Translations under genes and position numbers: made by a program
From: a bacterium
GTDB taxonomy: Bacteria > Planctomycetota > Planctomycetia > Kolteriales > Kolteriaceae
Length of the DNA: 35,904 bases
NCBI GenBank assembly: GCA_019753235.1
Contig: JAIELF010000012.1
Span: 1-35,904, forward strand
Direction of reading: 5' to 3'
In this document: positions 32,101 to 35,904 of the stretch, piece after piece
Layout of the letters: each line of letters starts with the position of its first letter
How positions within the stretch are numbered: position 1 is the stretch's first letter
The notes under the pieces: model-generated
What the model saw: the letters and a program-made list of their open reading frames with translations, nothing else
Databases searched by the model: none
Told to the model about the DNA's origin: nothing

Positions 32101-33746
32101 CCCTCTGGCACGATTATGATTTAGCATCCAACCGTTTTCGAGCAGAGAAGTTTGGTGACCAACCCTACCTCAAACAGTGGACCTTCGATAAGAACGATCG
32201 GCTCATCCGCGAGATCTATGACGAAAGGTCGGCCGATCCATTCAGGACCAGCCAATCTACTTACAGTTATGGCCCTGGGAATTCCGGTACCAGGATGACT
32301 TTTAAGGAGGAAGTTAAAGGAGAATTCGTTTGGCGAACCCGCCTTGATTATGACGCCGCGGGTAAGCAGGCGAGCCGTACCATTGAACCTCTAATCGTTA
32401 TCGCTGGAATTCCTTTCTCAGGCGGCCCGACTGATGTCACTACTTACACGTACTCGATCGAGGGGCATCGCGTCAGCCGAACGCTCTCGGCAAGCCGGAA
32501 TATTGGCACATCGCACTACTTAATCGATCCGATGAGCCCGACGGGCTATGCTGAAGTCTTGCTCGAATCTCGGCCGGATGTTGATGTTGGACTATCCATT
32601 TATCACTATACACTAGGTCATGAAATCATCGGCCAGACTCTCCGAACGAGCTCGAACCCCATTGAAACGACGAGACTCTTTATAAGCGATGCTTTGGGAT
32701 CCGTCCGCGCGCACAGTGAAGTATCAAGCATACCAGTAGTGAACCCTCTCCCTGCCTACGACTCCTTCGGTAACCCACTCTCGATCGGAGCGACTTCAGC
32801 CGACGGTTCCATTTTCATCGGCTACGCCGGGCAATGGCGCGACCTTGCCGGACCAGAGACCCAAGGTTCCGTTCGCGAATCAGGCCAAATCTATAGTCGA
32901 GCGCGCTACTATCAGCCAGGGACGGGGACCTTCACGACGCTCGACCCCTATATCGGCAACCCCCAATCACCCCTCTCCCTGCATAAATACCTCTACGCCC
33001 ACGCCGACCCCATCAACGGCAAAGACCCAAGCGGAATGTTTTTCTCGGCGAGCATCGGCGGTAGTTTCGCGAGCATTGCCGGGGGTTTGTCATCGGCCGT
33101 TGGCTCCGCCGCGGCTGGGCTTGCGGTCTTGGATCGGGCTTCAACATTGGCTGATGTTGTCAAGCTGACGAGCCAACTGCTGCTGAAGGGATCGCTCGAT
33201 GTCAGTATCGCCGGTGGGTTGCTGGTGAGCGCGATCCCTTTCGGCAACATCTTGAACAAAGCTCGGATTGTAACGACAGCGGCGGGGGGGAAGCTGATCG
33301 GATTTGCGGACGAACTCTCTGATGCATTCCTTGAACTCAGACGCTCCGCAAATCGCGCCGCGGACGCTTCCCGAGTTCTGGGCGACCTAGGAGCTCTCGC
33401 AGTCGCCAAGAAGTTGGGCATGGAACCTGTCGAAGAGTTCGTCACGCGCTATCACGGATTCGACGGTCTCTTCAAGAAGGGAGACACCTTCATCATTCCA
33501 GATGCCAAAGGAGGCTCCAGCCGCCTAGAAGGTATCCAAATGAGCCAAAAATGGATCAAAGATAACATAGAGAGGCTTAGCAGAGACTCAGGCACCAAAT
33601 CACTCGCTGCGGAACTCGATCTCGCACGAATAGAAGGCCGTCTCCAAGGGATGGTCGTTACAACTCGTTATGACGCCGCCGGTAGAGTTTTGGACCCGGA
33701 ATACGTCATCAAGCCTTTCAACAAAATCGGAAGCCTTAAATTTTAA
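17181..33746 (+). CDS. Giant secreted multidomain RHS-repeat protein with C-terminal nuclease-like toxin domain
   Basis: 5,521 residues from ATG 17181, chosen because AAGGGAG (17166-17172) sits 8 bases before it; ATG 17136 and 17148 are also in frame. Domains in order: LEPR-XLL-like planctomycete signal (LESLEERTLL, 33-45); RTX-like Gly/Asp repeats (133-292); cadherin-like tandem domain (near 420-440); VCBS/FG-GAP propeller repeats (509-781); two Ig-like units with DxDGDG loops (about 860-1040); fibro-slime/PA14-like domain (1043-1275, DDDLWIFVN...VDIGGIHG); Ig pair (1584-1774); VWA (MIDAS D1839-x-S-x-S); about 12 cadherin/Ig-like repeats (2397-3520); RHS entry motif GIPIVVRRTYDS...FGRGW (3728-3769); YD repeats (to about 5174); RHS core ending DPSGMF (5191-5287); toxin domain (5288-5521). 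It probably acts at the cell surface, and I infer killing of neighbouring cells. Confidence 0.9.
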   Translation: MSRSKKPAWWIDLISRQQNHRRRSSKPSISSKLALESLEERTLLAFSAVVDTIGKLTILSDQDVDIVVTSSPVEPFTTQVNGVNVMRTNGQLVPAGQITSIQITDGDFANVINLGGVTKAAFPGITSTISISTNGGNDSITGSEWTDSIVAGVGDDTINTVLGNDTVFTGDGNDLVNIVRGHHWIDLGAGDDRVVPNRPDGGEGDDTIYGNTGDDTIDGGEGVDRVFGGDGNDSLLAGGNGTTLGGGNAHSILFGQDGNDIISSRGGGRSILIGGNGSDRIESRDGADILVDASLVAEADLNNLFDKIAPEWSGRRTFNPTNFKNSFDSPPVDVAIRRLLGILTTGNNAPVFVTPEGIIEDNAPDTLIASTGNDWLLRGVSGTTIQGNDYGVWVDRTRNNVNPSRDDIVVPINSTTTTITARQLLLNDIDGDPDSLRIEDVQLSSTVTSSATFVPTFRPDSNGLASIEITWGALNDPMELFYTLSVFSSTLDNRPGISVRRATTLTSTHQGDFNGDGMLDALRVRDGAIEIATFQQPAFRTWAPLDTQVVWLNPLIGDFSGDGRDDLLMRHGFDRSWYLWTSTIGDSATQSYWAPWTRSNAWSDPLVGDFDADGKDDLFSFRQENADLVIARSTGRGFSETIWNNIRERIGQAYGTLPTEIAFDIGQLNGWGGDDVLVHDPRTDGKWAFVLADGYRFTNLSVPVSFPGWNGTYYVGNFDSDRSDEILAWNASGQGQWESAEVLGNTIAMRGGMGSNHPNRNDFIVRDIDWDGDEDLITKPAGATSPRWRVLRTDANGVTLADSSSWDQWLDAATFVADGKLIAGEVNPIVNLRIDTASPSNRPVLLGDIPAGFDVSAVTVEFDTDGDGTADGWARPDNVNRSFTFRPYGLATGPQSIRARIAVSPPDRATSVSLWSTPLSFITTPTASTLPIPRLVGLADDIGGRTGDSVANDRKGRAAEIVYQLQATAGLDFASVRIEFDHDGDGRPDGSAPATTSLSNYLAVGLGTGTHQVRARTRELATGGRVSEWSAPLTFSVSANLNVIYRDFPFPGQIPAGMLRHPHFESNISQGWYEQMVQPTLGSDGKPMYKPLAVQAGTTQSSTNPLDFEPDLINGVAPLLGPSSPRFPLTPKQYFDLWYNTNTTYNQEITGQLWFEETILGSSAFSYASDSFFPLDTQGFGKQGQNQNFLFTMQIQGSFTYRSGQSLKSNGSDDDLWIFVNNQLVVDIGGIHGAQESTSSIQSLSLVDGKTYPIDLFFAERHTSASNFKVTLNLSDLRAPTVSEPIMVEQARFLTDSPFVGQNLAIDFSASNPTQAISFEIDSLIFNKTDPFSINDAFEIMLVDEQGKSAVPTIGFDKQAFINWTEDEAPRLARGVAFVPGSGGSQGRIYLDTRQISAGSRLRLVARLINNDGLTGNGPDETTQARFKPSTLVRHTTLPPNVTFQGTQPVLGELRPSSGTIALNDLGSVRSAFVVEYGHTTFDSRQDRLVAEIELTPTGSRSVRGDYPALLVLRSISDPSVRLANPHGYTAEGDPYYDITSLVFESNKDDWKTGDIPVTAELAFINPERKRFTYALDILGRFNQAPTVLPIEEVIEWRPTALAQEFRYTLNARDPESDSITWEWLAQPSGMTLDVTRGELRWSTVPDQGDYVVRVLARDVRGAASIPASFVLRVLPPANRPPRFTTIPEESARAGRTFIYLPSAVDPDGDPVTLQSIQHPPGAVFDPVLKQIRWTPSSSQIGQAFPMELRASDGRGGTETQRSSLRVVADPANGPPVIISQPAPHHVVATSSTGQSLGTVSPTSISLNLAAGERSPAQSVNVTLQTGIVNSADVVFIIDRSPSMSFRHDWLIGNPNQNVPVGMIEQVDRKLGERQITGNRYGFILYGANIQQVGPANNPWLVDSQDNNNYIDTTEVRSFLPLNSNGSLSLEGTNSGPDTDLTENVYAAIRTALDRTDYRPGVGINFILVTDEDADDFNAGGGQAELLARLIDKNVTLSAISANELQSNDSQGNTAGFAPTVPSQWELKEDYWEGRPTPGDEAALFSTWNNPSSVSLSAESGGMAYEQGFAFDLRFSAARLNDQSPGRARLYFSYRDAQNYRFIEADYATSAWRVGWRAGSSAEVSYELSQPWLPPVEVDRVYRLSVIRLNIGSNQFDYLGIDGRYIESHFQALFPSGGMQPSLNHHVGKTGITMTGSALRVYDVHSGWEDVSRVSPGVRRLSVWRQEFGTKGSRPADGIAPNGMAFFANANGTTSFGTEGRPIPDDSFPANLLRSSAVAHYWPLVQATGGTMWNINSIGGAFGRPIQGNFSATFADQQPKTIFESTRPELVATDPSAIARIEVLPAVSPTDNTARYQVEFVGDGRSKNLSLQFVTRFSYQSGQRVPNLQTGLVGQIPVRINAPYEYQLRAIDPDGDRPLRFRWTKANVDRFGATLTEDGLFVWKPEENGIAPGSSRTFSVTVEDGFGGSDTQEWTVQLLPASTNAAPTFVVPTPATGNGRVPLPAGSEEAQYEFTFRAVDPNNDRIRYSLLGIPPEGMTIDQESGKLYWRPEVAGNYTIDVVADDPRGGQTLLAASLTIGPRTSGNLPPTLTSIDLFPLAVAGEVYRGKVSANDPNQDAVRYVLSTGPRGLVVDADSGVVAWKPSATQVGRHDGVILVQDSRGQSSPVSFRIDVQSVNTPPSFDSVPRSRVEPARTLIIPLMLRDPNGDRLSYVIDPADLDRMPTSHRPSIQDASSPTFLWNVHPQQATGTYSFGVWARDGRGGDVKQTIIVEVGSTGVTPNVRPRITLYIPQGRLWEYQVAPALPNTRVSLDDLGKVLAWRVEETTIRWTPQVVGEYPPSVVTVEGEKGAKATQEITLIVVPLASNAAPVMLPTTIEPLAADIPFQWTPTYYSPSGQSIAFSFASTSQHPVGMSIDPSSGRLSWTPSRSAAGKYNVRLQLTSGAASTIADVPIVVLDNAPPTFPMAGSPSWNIRDGRWTMSLSASDPNPGDAAGIEYSLRLGPPGMTIVGQSLQFDASGPGTYSYILQAKDARGGTSIIQRSLVVFDGLLNRAPVVPTRPTTRVPAGTTYRTRLEASDPDDDSLRFEKIEGPGNLFVLPGGVVEWATQASDTSRNTHTYKVRVSDSRNVFTDRVYSVDVLAGYVENVAPEITNEPKKGVLLGETFIFQPKAIDPDFDLLRWSLLLGPQNASFNPETGEIRWTPTGADNSRELFVVQVADPWGGSAERGFAVRVNTSNLPPVRLNDPPSVTYTGQFVSQPMAFDDPEGDTVDITMTPSNSWLTYNSQTRRLEGAAPSPGNFDFTLLASDGVNQLATSFRLEVRPGSRPLPPKIENFSAPLYAVAGGTYVFDTNATDPNNDPLTFIITGQLPNATFVGDELRWPVPANQPTGLASGVIEIRDSTGLSTRMIVNIAVLPSNASPSISSALSSFTRVIGNDLREDLRRFVSDPDEQEGDVPSLSIELIASSSPNLVLPNLSANGVLTWPRLNAVAGNATFRLTAVDRVGVRATREFVISTIPDTEPPIPGISPSQGIVGTINRPVSIWISTEDNVGVAELRVNVTQVEPVGANRVYDLTGGRDSVFSFTPLSTGIYRIIPIAEDPSRNEGRGTPVFVRVIDPAAPAPRIEIASPIGSATLREPTPLVGTIDFPANVENARYRLRLYDQASPEETIWQAEGIGDRINEPFGFTVDPRTIPDGRYCLVIEAEYRGSAINRFERSFSVASESKVGNFSISFADMAAAVAGIPIVVRRTYDSMRIGRDKDFGRGWKLNVDTTSVDVDLATTGSAINAPLPSFKNGTLITVTLPGGKRESFQFEPFAPPGPIQAVFAPRFRAVQGTTSSLRLANELPLYPGAREGEYLVSVAEGVRSFNPADPSIGGSGAYILRTRTGIEYTIDAATGELISQRDRVGNEILYTGTGIVDKATGLGVEWVYDDQGRILSMSGPGNQTRNYSYSPAGDLINVTTQGGSVNSFEYTAPRPGLLTAIKQQNRLVMQPIFDPVTGRVQKIVDADGKEANLDYSLSLSGNRTLERVLDSSSPTQATALNEVIKDARGRIIREIQHLRQNNAGTWTTTGYLITAHEYDIAGNRTASSRPFTLSSSANPIDDGSPVFPSRTTYNSIGRPTRIVDAQGNVTSFDYDQAGNLWRTVDPLGRISTQQIDPNTGLLKETRDAEGRTTRYRYDIAGNLIETIQVRRDNGIEISESLSSIASNAAGQPVSTKNASGLERFFRYDQRQQLVLTYRLATDESITAPAGMLIADRTLFDNEGRETESRHYVVSLANISSSSAIESAIASIMDDSPNRTIERWSTRTVYDTLGRIAQSIDRFGTITQTTYDRRGLAVQSATQTRATADNTPVWMVERTLYDDQGRETFITDSMILADPFAAAVAVAGSLTQYDSLGRVTRVERRTDVRVDLQLQEDATDPLSRTYRTNLTAAGTLITHLGKEWAQETRYDDAGRVDYTIDRSTGLYSKTEYDNLDRTIRTIVHTSTNWNKPAAIVHSTFYDAAGQVSRSVDAAGRSTWFEYDRTGRQTAIVREALLDPETGLLVHPRMETTYNSLGHKESERINLRQRVAGDPSSIVRQHPVTGQVLFAQETSFEYDIAGRTTMIKLPWVGTGIAGTPIYRYQYNSLGNQTLQTGPNQGQTRFHYDFEGRPTGRTLPLGGDTTSNPNDFRETFTYELTSTAANGDRVYGQRVEERDFDGNVTRYLYDNRPGAGGRVKQIDRYMPGTNLAGTPDERVLLSYDSFGRVINSQRLRRQGSNLISDRVELTTYDADGRITSLTSSTVAGNSLPQSIFYEYDPLGQHERTYAGTIGSAHTDTRYTHDSFGRLEMVSVVRRFNQVLTLPEVTRYGYDKVGNLDWTELPGQMAVDHVYDNLDRLIDEIYFVDTDNDHTFDGFDANGDDIYQPTEGEQPLARYTTIRDIQGRRIESSDRTYVVNATTKELFRWQYDSLGRVVKEEYAKSAAEPKNYTLWHDYDLASNRFRAEKFGDQPYLKQWTFDKNDRLIREIYDERSADPFRTSQSTYSYGPGNSGTRMTFKEEVKGEFVWRTRLDYDAAGKQASRTIEPLIVIAGIPFSGGPTDVTTYTYSIEGHRVSRTLSASRNIGTSHYLIDPMSPTGYAEVLLESRPDVDVGLSIYHYTLGHEIIGQTLRTSSNPIETTRLFISDALGSVRAHSEVSSIPVVNPLPAYDSFGNPLSIGATSADGSIFIGYAGQWRDLAGPETQGSVRESGQIYSRARYYQPGTGTFTTLDPYIGNPQSPLSLHKYLYAHADPINGKDPSGMFFSASIGGSFASIAGGLSSAVGSAAAGLAVLDRASTLADVVKLTSQLLLKGSLDVSIAGGLLVSAIPFGNILNKARIVTTAAGGKLIGFADELSDAFLELRRSANRAADASRVLGDLGALAVAKKLGMEPVEEFVTRYHGFDGLFKKGDTFIIPDAKGGSSRLEGIQMSQKWIKDNIERLSRDSGTKSLAAELDLARIEGRLQGMVVTTRYDAAGRVLDPEYVIKPFNKIGSLKF
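17577..18054 (+). repeat. RTX-like calcium-binding repeats inside the giant gene
   Basis: About 12 Gly/Asp-rich units (GGNDSITGS, GDDTIYGN, GDDTIDGG, DGNDSLLAGG and similar). They are N-terminal here, whereas type I secretion substrates usually carry them at the C-terminus. They probably fold on binding calcium outside the cell. Confidence 0.8.
20308..21005 (+). other. Fibro-slime (PA14-like) domain in the giant protein
   Basis: Residues about 1043-1275. The DDDLWIFVNNQLVVDIGGIHG stretch (split across 20818-20880) is the hallmark of the fibro-slime domain, a PA14-like carbohydrate-binding fold. A sugar-binding role is inferred from the family. Confidence 0.75.
22675..23120 (+). other. VWA domain in the giant protein
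   Basis: ADVVFIIDRSPSMS gives the metal-ion site D1839, S1841, S1843. INFILVTDEDAD is the later conserved strand with its acidic end. VWA domains mediate metal-dependent protein binding. Confidence 0.75.
28362..33041 (+). other. RHS/YD-repeat shell and RHS core of the giant protein
   Basis: It begins with GIPIVVRRTYDS...DFGRGW, the usual entry to RHS proteins. Dozens of YD units follow (YDDQGR, YDIAGN, YDSLGRV, YDRTGR). It closes with the core IYSRARYYQPGTGTFTTLDPY and GKDPSGMF. In characterised RHS proteins this shell encloses the toxin and the core cuts itself from the toxin near the DPxG motif. That behaviour is inferred here. Confidence 0.9.
31615..31744 (+). repeat. RHS segment repeated downstream at 35775-35904 (and in part at 34586-34610)
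   Basis: 130 bases inside the giant gene's YD region matching 35775-35904 with two mismatches. Its first 25 bases (from 31614) match 34586-34610 at 23 positions. It encodes GTIGSAHTDTRYTHDSFG and what follows. Confidence 0.95.
33447..33743 (+). other. C-terminal toxin domain, PD-(D/E)xK-type nuclease signature
   Basis: Residues 5423-5521. RYHGFDG supplies D5428, and IIPDAKGG supplies D5441-A-K5443, the D...(D/E)xK pattern of restriction-endonuclease-like folds. QMSQKWI (5453-5459) is a segment seen after the catalytic K in several polymorphic toxin nucleases of this fold. Nuclease activity is inferred from these motifs and from position after the RHS core. About 135 residues between core and nuclease contain hydrophobic Gly/Ala-rich stretches that may serve in translocation. 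Confidence 0.65.
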
Positions 33747-33756
33747 AGGATAAATA

Positions 33757-34578
33757 ATGTCTTCATTACCGATGGAATCAAGTAAAGCATACTCGATTAC
33801 CGATTTTTATTTGTCAACGGAGAGTTACCGAAACCAAACTCTGGCCCATTATCCCAACGATTTAACAATAGAGTCGTGGTGTTATTCATTCACATCAAGG
33901 AGTAATTTACTGGCAATACTTAGCTATCATCTTGGTCTTCCTGAAAAGGCGGAGATGTTTGGCCGAGAGGCCATTATGGCTAGCCATGAACAACTGTATG
34001 GCAACTGGCAGGAACGAATTCCCTCTGGAAACTATCACGATGAACCTCCTTCGGTAGAGTTTTGGAGGAAATACAACCTCTGGGAGTGTACTGTTTCGAC
34101 TGGTCTCTTATGGTCGTCTGCTCTGAAACAATGGCGAGCCATGATTCTATTCGCGGAATATGTCAGAGATGATGTTTGCTTAGATCCTTCGCAAAGCAAG
34201 CAAGAGCGAGCTTGGTACATTATCGTCTCGGGCGTTTGCAAGGGGCGCGATTGGAAGGAATTGCTCCCCTGGCGAACGCTGATCGAGTCTTCTCGCCAAC
34301 GAAAACATCGACTACTCCTGGCTTGCCTTGAGGCGATGATGGTCGGCGATCCCGTTAAGGCAGGGAATTCCATGGAAGAATACATCAAAATATTTAAAAA
34401 GACCGACTTCAAGTCGGGCGACATGTCCAAGGTCATGTCTCTGGACGGTTCTATCCTACTCAATTTGGCCAAGTACAAGGGCTGGGAGCTTCCTGTCTCC
34501 GAGATCGCCAGGCCTTTTTTGATTGAGTTCTCGGAGGAGCAATTGACGCGATCATGCTCCGAGAACTCGAATCTGTAA
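33757..34578 (+). CDS. Probable immunity protein 1 for the RHS toxin
   Basis: 273 residues from ATG 33757, with AAGGA at 33746-33750, ten bases after the giant gene's stop. It is soluble and apparently all helical, with no signal peptide, as expected of a cytoplasmic protein that binds a toxin. Notable conserved stretches shared with the second copy are GLLWSSAL, ERAWYII, LIESSRQ and LLLACLEAM. The last 47 residues are identical to those of the gene at 34939-35766. I considered the Imm49-type helical immunity family but cannot confirm it by eye. Immunity function is inferred from position after a toxin domain and from its duplication beside a second toxin copy. Its codons are more AT-rich than those of the giant gene. 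Confidence 0.65.
   Translation: MSSLPMESSKAYSITDFYLSTESYRNQTLAHYPNDLTIESWCYSFTSRSNLLAILSYHLGLPEKAEMFGREAIMASHEQLYGNWQERIPSGNYHDEPPSVEFWRKYNLWECTVSTGLLWSSALKQWRAMILFAEYVRDDVCLDPSQSKQERAWYIIVSGVCKGRDWKELLPWRTLIESSRQRKHRLLLACLEAMMVGDPVKAGNSMEEYIKIFKKTDFKSGDMSKVMSLDGSILLNLAKYKGWELPVSEIARPFLIEFSEEQLTRSCSENSNL
34431..34578 (+). repeat. 3' end of immunity gene 1, near-identical to 35619-35766
   Basis: 148 bases matching the other copy at about 144 positions. The four differences include the stop codon (TAA here, TGA there). Confidence 0.93.
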
Positions 34579-34585
34579 CGATTGT

Positions 34586-34942
34586 GCCGGGACAATCGGG
34601 TCCGCACATATAGAAATCCATTACCCGCGCTATCACGGATTCGATGGTATCTCTAAGAAAGGAGATACCTTCATCATTCCAGAAGCCAAAGGAGGCGCAA
34701 GTCGCTTTGAAGGTATCCAAATCAGCCAAGAATGGATTAAAGGGGAAATTAAGAAGCTCGAATACAACCCAGCAAACAGGTCGATCGGGATCGAGGTATC
34801 GCAGGCTCTTGAGGAACGACGAATCCAAGGGATGGTTGTTACAAATGGTTATGACGCTACCGGTAGAGTCTTGGACCGTGAATACGTCATCAAGCCTTTC
34901 AACGAAATAGGAGAGTTTAATTTGTTAAGAGGGAACTCATGA
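34586..34942 (+). pseudogene. Displaced (orphan) toxin domain cassette with a short RHS seed
   Basis: An open frame without its own start codon. It begins AGTIGSAH, identical to residues 4812-4819 of the giant protein, then passes in frame through a few residues to RYHGFDG and a second toxin domain that ends at TGA 34940-34942. The catalytic pattern is kept: D in FDG and PEAKGG, with E where the main toxin has D. QISQEWI replaces QMSQKWI. About 100 residues align with the main toxin, and the conserved end is EYVIKPFN. The TGA overlaps the ATG of immunity gene 2 as ATGA. The RHS core and most of the YD repeats are missing between seed and toxin, so the unit is either an internal deletion or a silent donor for recombination. 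Confidence 0.85.
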
Positions 34943-35766
34943 ACAACATACCGGCCAAACTCACGGATGAAGATTATAAGTTTCATCTAGATTTGTTGAC
35001 ATCTTCTGAACGTCGTCATGAAGAAGAACTGCGAACACGAATCACTGAATCGGGGCTTTTTAGCTTCTACGGATCCCGCGCATTGATAAGCAACTTTTTA
35101 GCAGTACTTAGCTATTATCTTGGCTTTCCAGAAAAGTCGATTTTATATGGACGTGAAGCAGTTCTCGCCAGCCATGAAGTGTTTTATCGTGAGTGGCAGA
35201 AGGTGGTTTCCTCAGGAAACCATGGCGACGAGCGTCCTTCGGTCGCCTATTGTAGAAGGAATAACGCGTGGGAAATCTGTGTTTCTGCGGGCCTTCTCTG
35301 GTCTTCGGCATTGCATGAGTGGCACGCCATGAGAGTAATCGCGGAGTATCTTAGAGATGATCCCCGATTAGATCCTTCGCTGAGCAATCTAGAGCGAGCT
35401 TGGTACATTATCCTCGCGGGTGCTTGCAGGGGAGGCGATTGGAGGGAATTGCTTCGCTGGCGAATGCTGATCGAGTCTTCTCGCCAACAAAAGTATTGCC
35501 TACTTCTGGCCTGTCTCGAAGCGATGATAGCGGGTGATTCCTCGAAGGCTGGTCAAGGGATGCATGAATACATTGAGTTGTTTAAAAGTACCGATTTTAA
35601 GTCAGAAAATATTCTTATGGTCATGTCTCTGGATGGCTCTATCCTACTCAATTTGGCCAAGTACAAGGGCTGGGAACTTCCTGTCTCCGAGATCGCCAGG
35701 CCTTTTTTGATTGAGTTCTCGGAGGAGCAATTGACGCGATCATGCTCCGAGAACTCGAATCTGTGA
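34939..35766 (+). CDS. Probable immunity protein 2, paralogue of the preceding immunity gene
   Basis: 275 residues from ATG 34939, overlapping the orphan toxin stop by ATGA and with AGAGGGA at 34928-34934. The first 60 or so residues differ strongly from immunity protein 1, the middle is similar (GLLWSSALHEWHAM, ERAWYIILAGACRGGDW) and the last 47 residues are identical. The gradient suggests that the N-terminal part adapts to its own toxin while the 3' end is kept uniform by recombination. Cytoplasmic and helical by appearance. That it protects against the orphan toxin variant (EAK active site) is inferred from adjacency alone. Confidence 0.65.
   Translation: MNNIPAKLTDEDYKFHLDLLTSSERRHEEELRTRITESGLFSFYGSRALISNFLAVLSYYLGFPEKSILYGREAVLASHEVFYREWQKVVSSGNHGDERPSVAYCRRNNAWEICVSAGLLWSSALHEWHAMRVIAEYLRDDPRLDPSLSNLERAWYIILAGACRGGDWRELLRWRMLIESSRQQKYCLLLACLEAMIAGDSSKAGQGMHEYIELFKSTDFKSENILMVMSLDGSILLNLAKYKGWELPVSEIARPFLIEFSEEQLTRSCSENSNL
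35619..35766 (+). repeat. 3' end of immunity gene 2, near-identical to 34431-34578
   Basis: Direct repeat at a distance of 1,188 bases. It is followed within about 10 bases by an RHS fragment, exactly as in the first copy. Confidence 0.93.
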
Positions 35767-35774
35767 CAGTTGCC

Positions 35775-35904
35775 CCGGGACGATCGGGTCGGCACATACA
35801 GACACTCTTTACACGCATGACTCCTTCGGCCGCTTGGAAATGGTCTCGGTCGTTCGGCGGTTCAATCAAGTCTTGACCTTGCCGGAGGTGACTCGGTATG
35901 GTTA
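35775..35904 (+). pseudogene. Third unit: RHS fragment without start, continuing beyond the window
   Basis: Begins 8 bases after the stop of immunity gene 2 and encodes GTIGSAHTDTLYTHDSFGRL and the following YD repeats. It differs at 2 of 130 positions from 31615-31744. The frame is open to the window edge. No start codon or ribosome site precedes it. It probably leads to another RHS 3' end, toxin and immunity gene outside the window. Confidence 0.85.

Noticed and set aside
18012..32111. Many frames of 60-230 codons opposite or inside the giant gene
   Set aside because: They are shadows of the well-supported 5,521-codon gene. None shows a domain, signal peptide or ribosome site.
34644..34910. 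88-codon frame over the orphan toxin
   Set aside because: It is out of phase with the frame that encodes RYHGFDG and PEAKGG and has a Ser/Lys-rich composition of a shadow frame.
1..35904. tRNA, rRNA or CRISPR array
   Set aside because: No cloverleaf-like segments, rRNA motifs or regularly spaced short repeats were seen. The repeats present are RHS, RTX and Ig protein repeats and the cassette repeats.

Overview
The window reads as chromosomal DNA of a planctomycete, probably of the Isosphaeraceae/Gemmataceae type. The reasons are a giant secreted protein (about 5,500 residues) with a LEPR-XLL-like N-terminal signal, a 'FRGP' PQQ-type beta-propeller protein, and frequent GTG/TTG starts. The family cannot be fixed from this sequence alone.

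Bases 1-13,700 are mostly housekeeping. They hold the 3' end of mnmE, two large polytopic membrane proteins of GT39/ArnT-like type, rimO overlapping or abutting pgsA, and a secreted beta-propeller protein. These are followed on the minus strand by xth (exonuclease III with a C-terminal extension) and lgt, then by dnaE on the plus strand.

Bases 13,700-17,150 are a disturbed zone. It contains an ISAs1-family transposase broken by a one-base frameshift, an AT-rich membrane-anchored hypothetical gene whose 3' end is cut off, and an ISL3-family element (15419-16951) whose inverted ends are visible. The ISL3 element ends only about 230 bases before the giant gene.

Bases 17,181-33,746 are a single gene. 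In order it encodes a LEPR-XLL-like sorting signal, RTX-like calcium-binding repeats, VCBS/FG-GAP repeats, a fibro-slime (PA14-like) domain, a VWA domain, about 14 cadherin/Ig-like repeats, a full RHS/YD-repeat shell with RHS core, and a C-terminal toxin-like domain with a PD-(D/E)xK nuclease signature.

Bases 33,757-35,904 are the most interesting part. A probable immunity gene follows the giant gene. Then comes a displaced, start-less second copy of the toxin domain, joined in frame to a short RHS seed and overlapping (ATGA) a second, diverged immunity gene. A third unit begins with 130 bases that match the giant gene's RHS region at 128 positions, and it runs off the window. Both downstream units begin at the same RHS codon. 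This looks like a tandem array of alternative toxin/immunity cassettes, with built-in homology for exchange onto the giant carrier.
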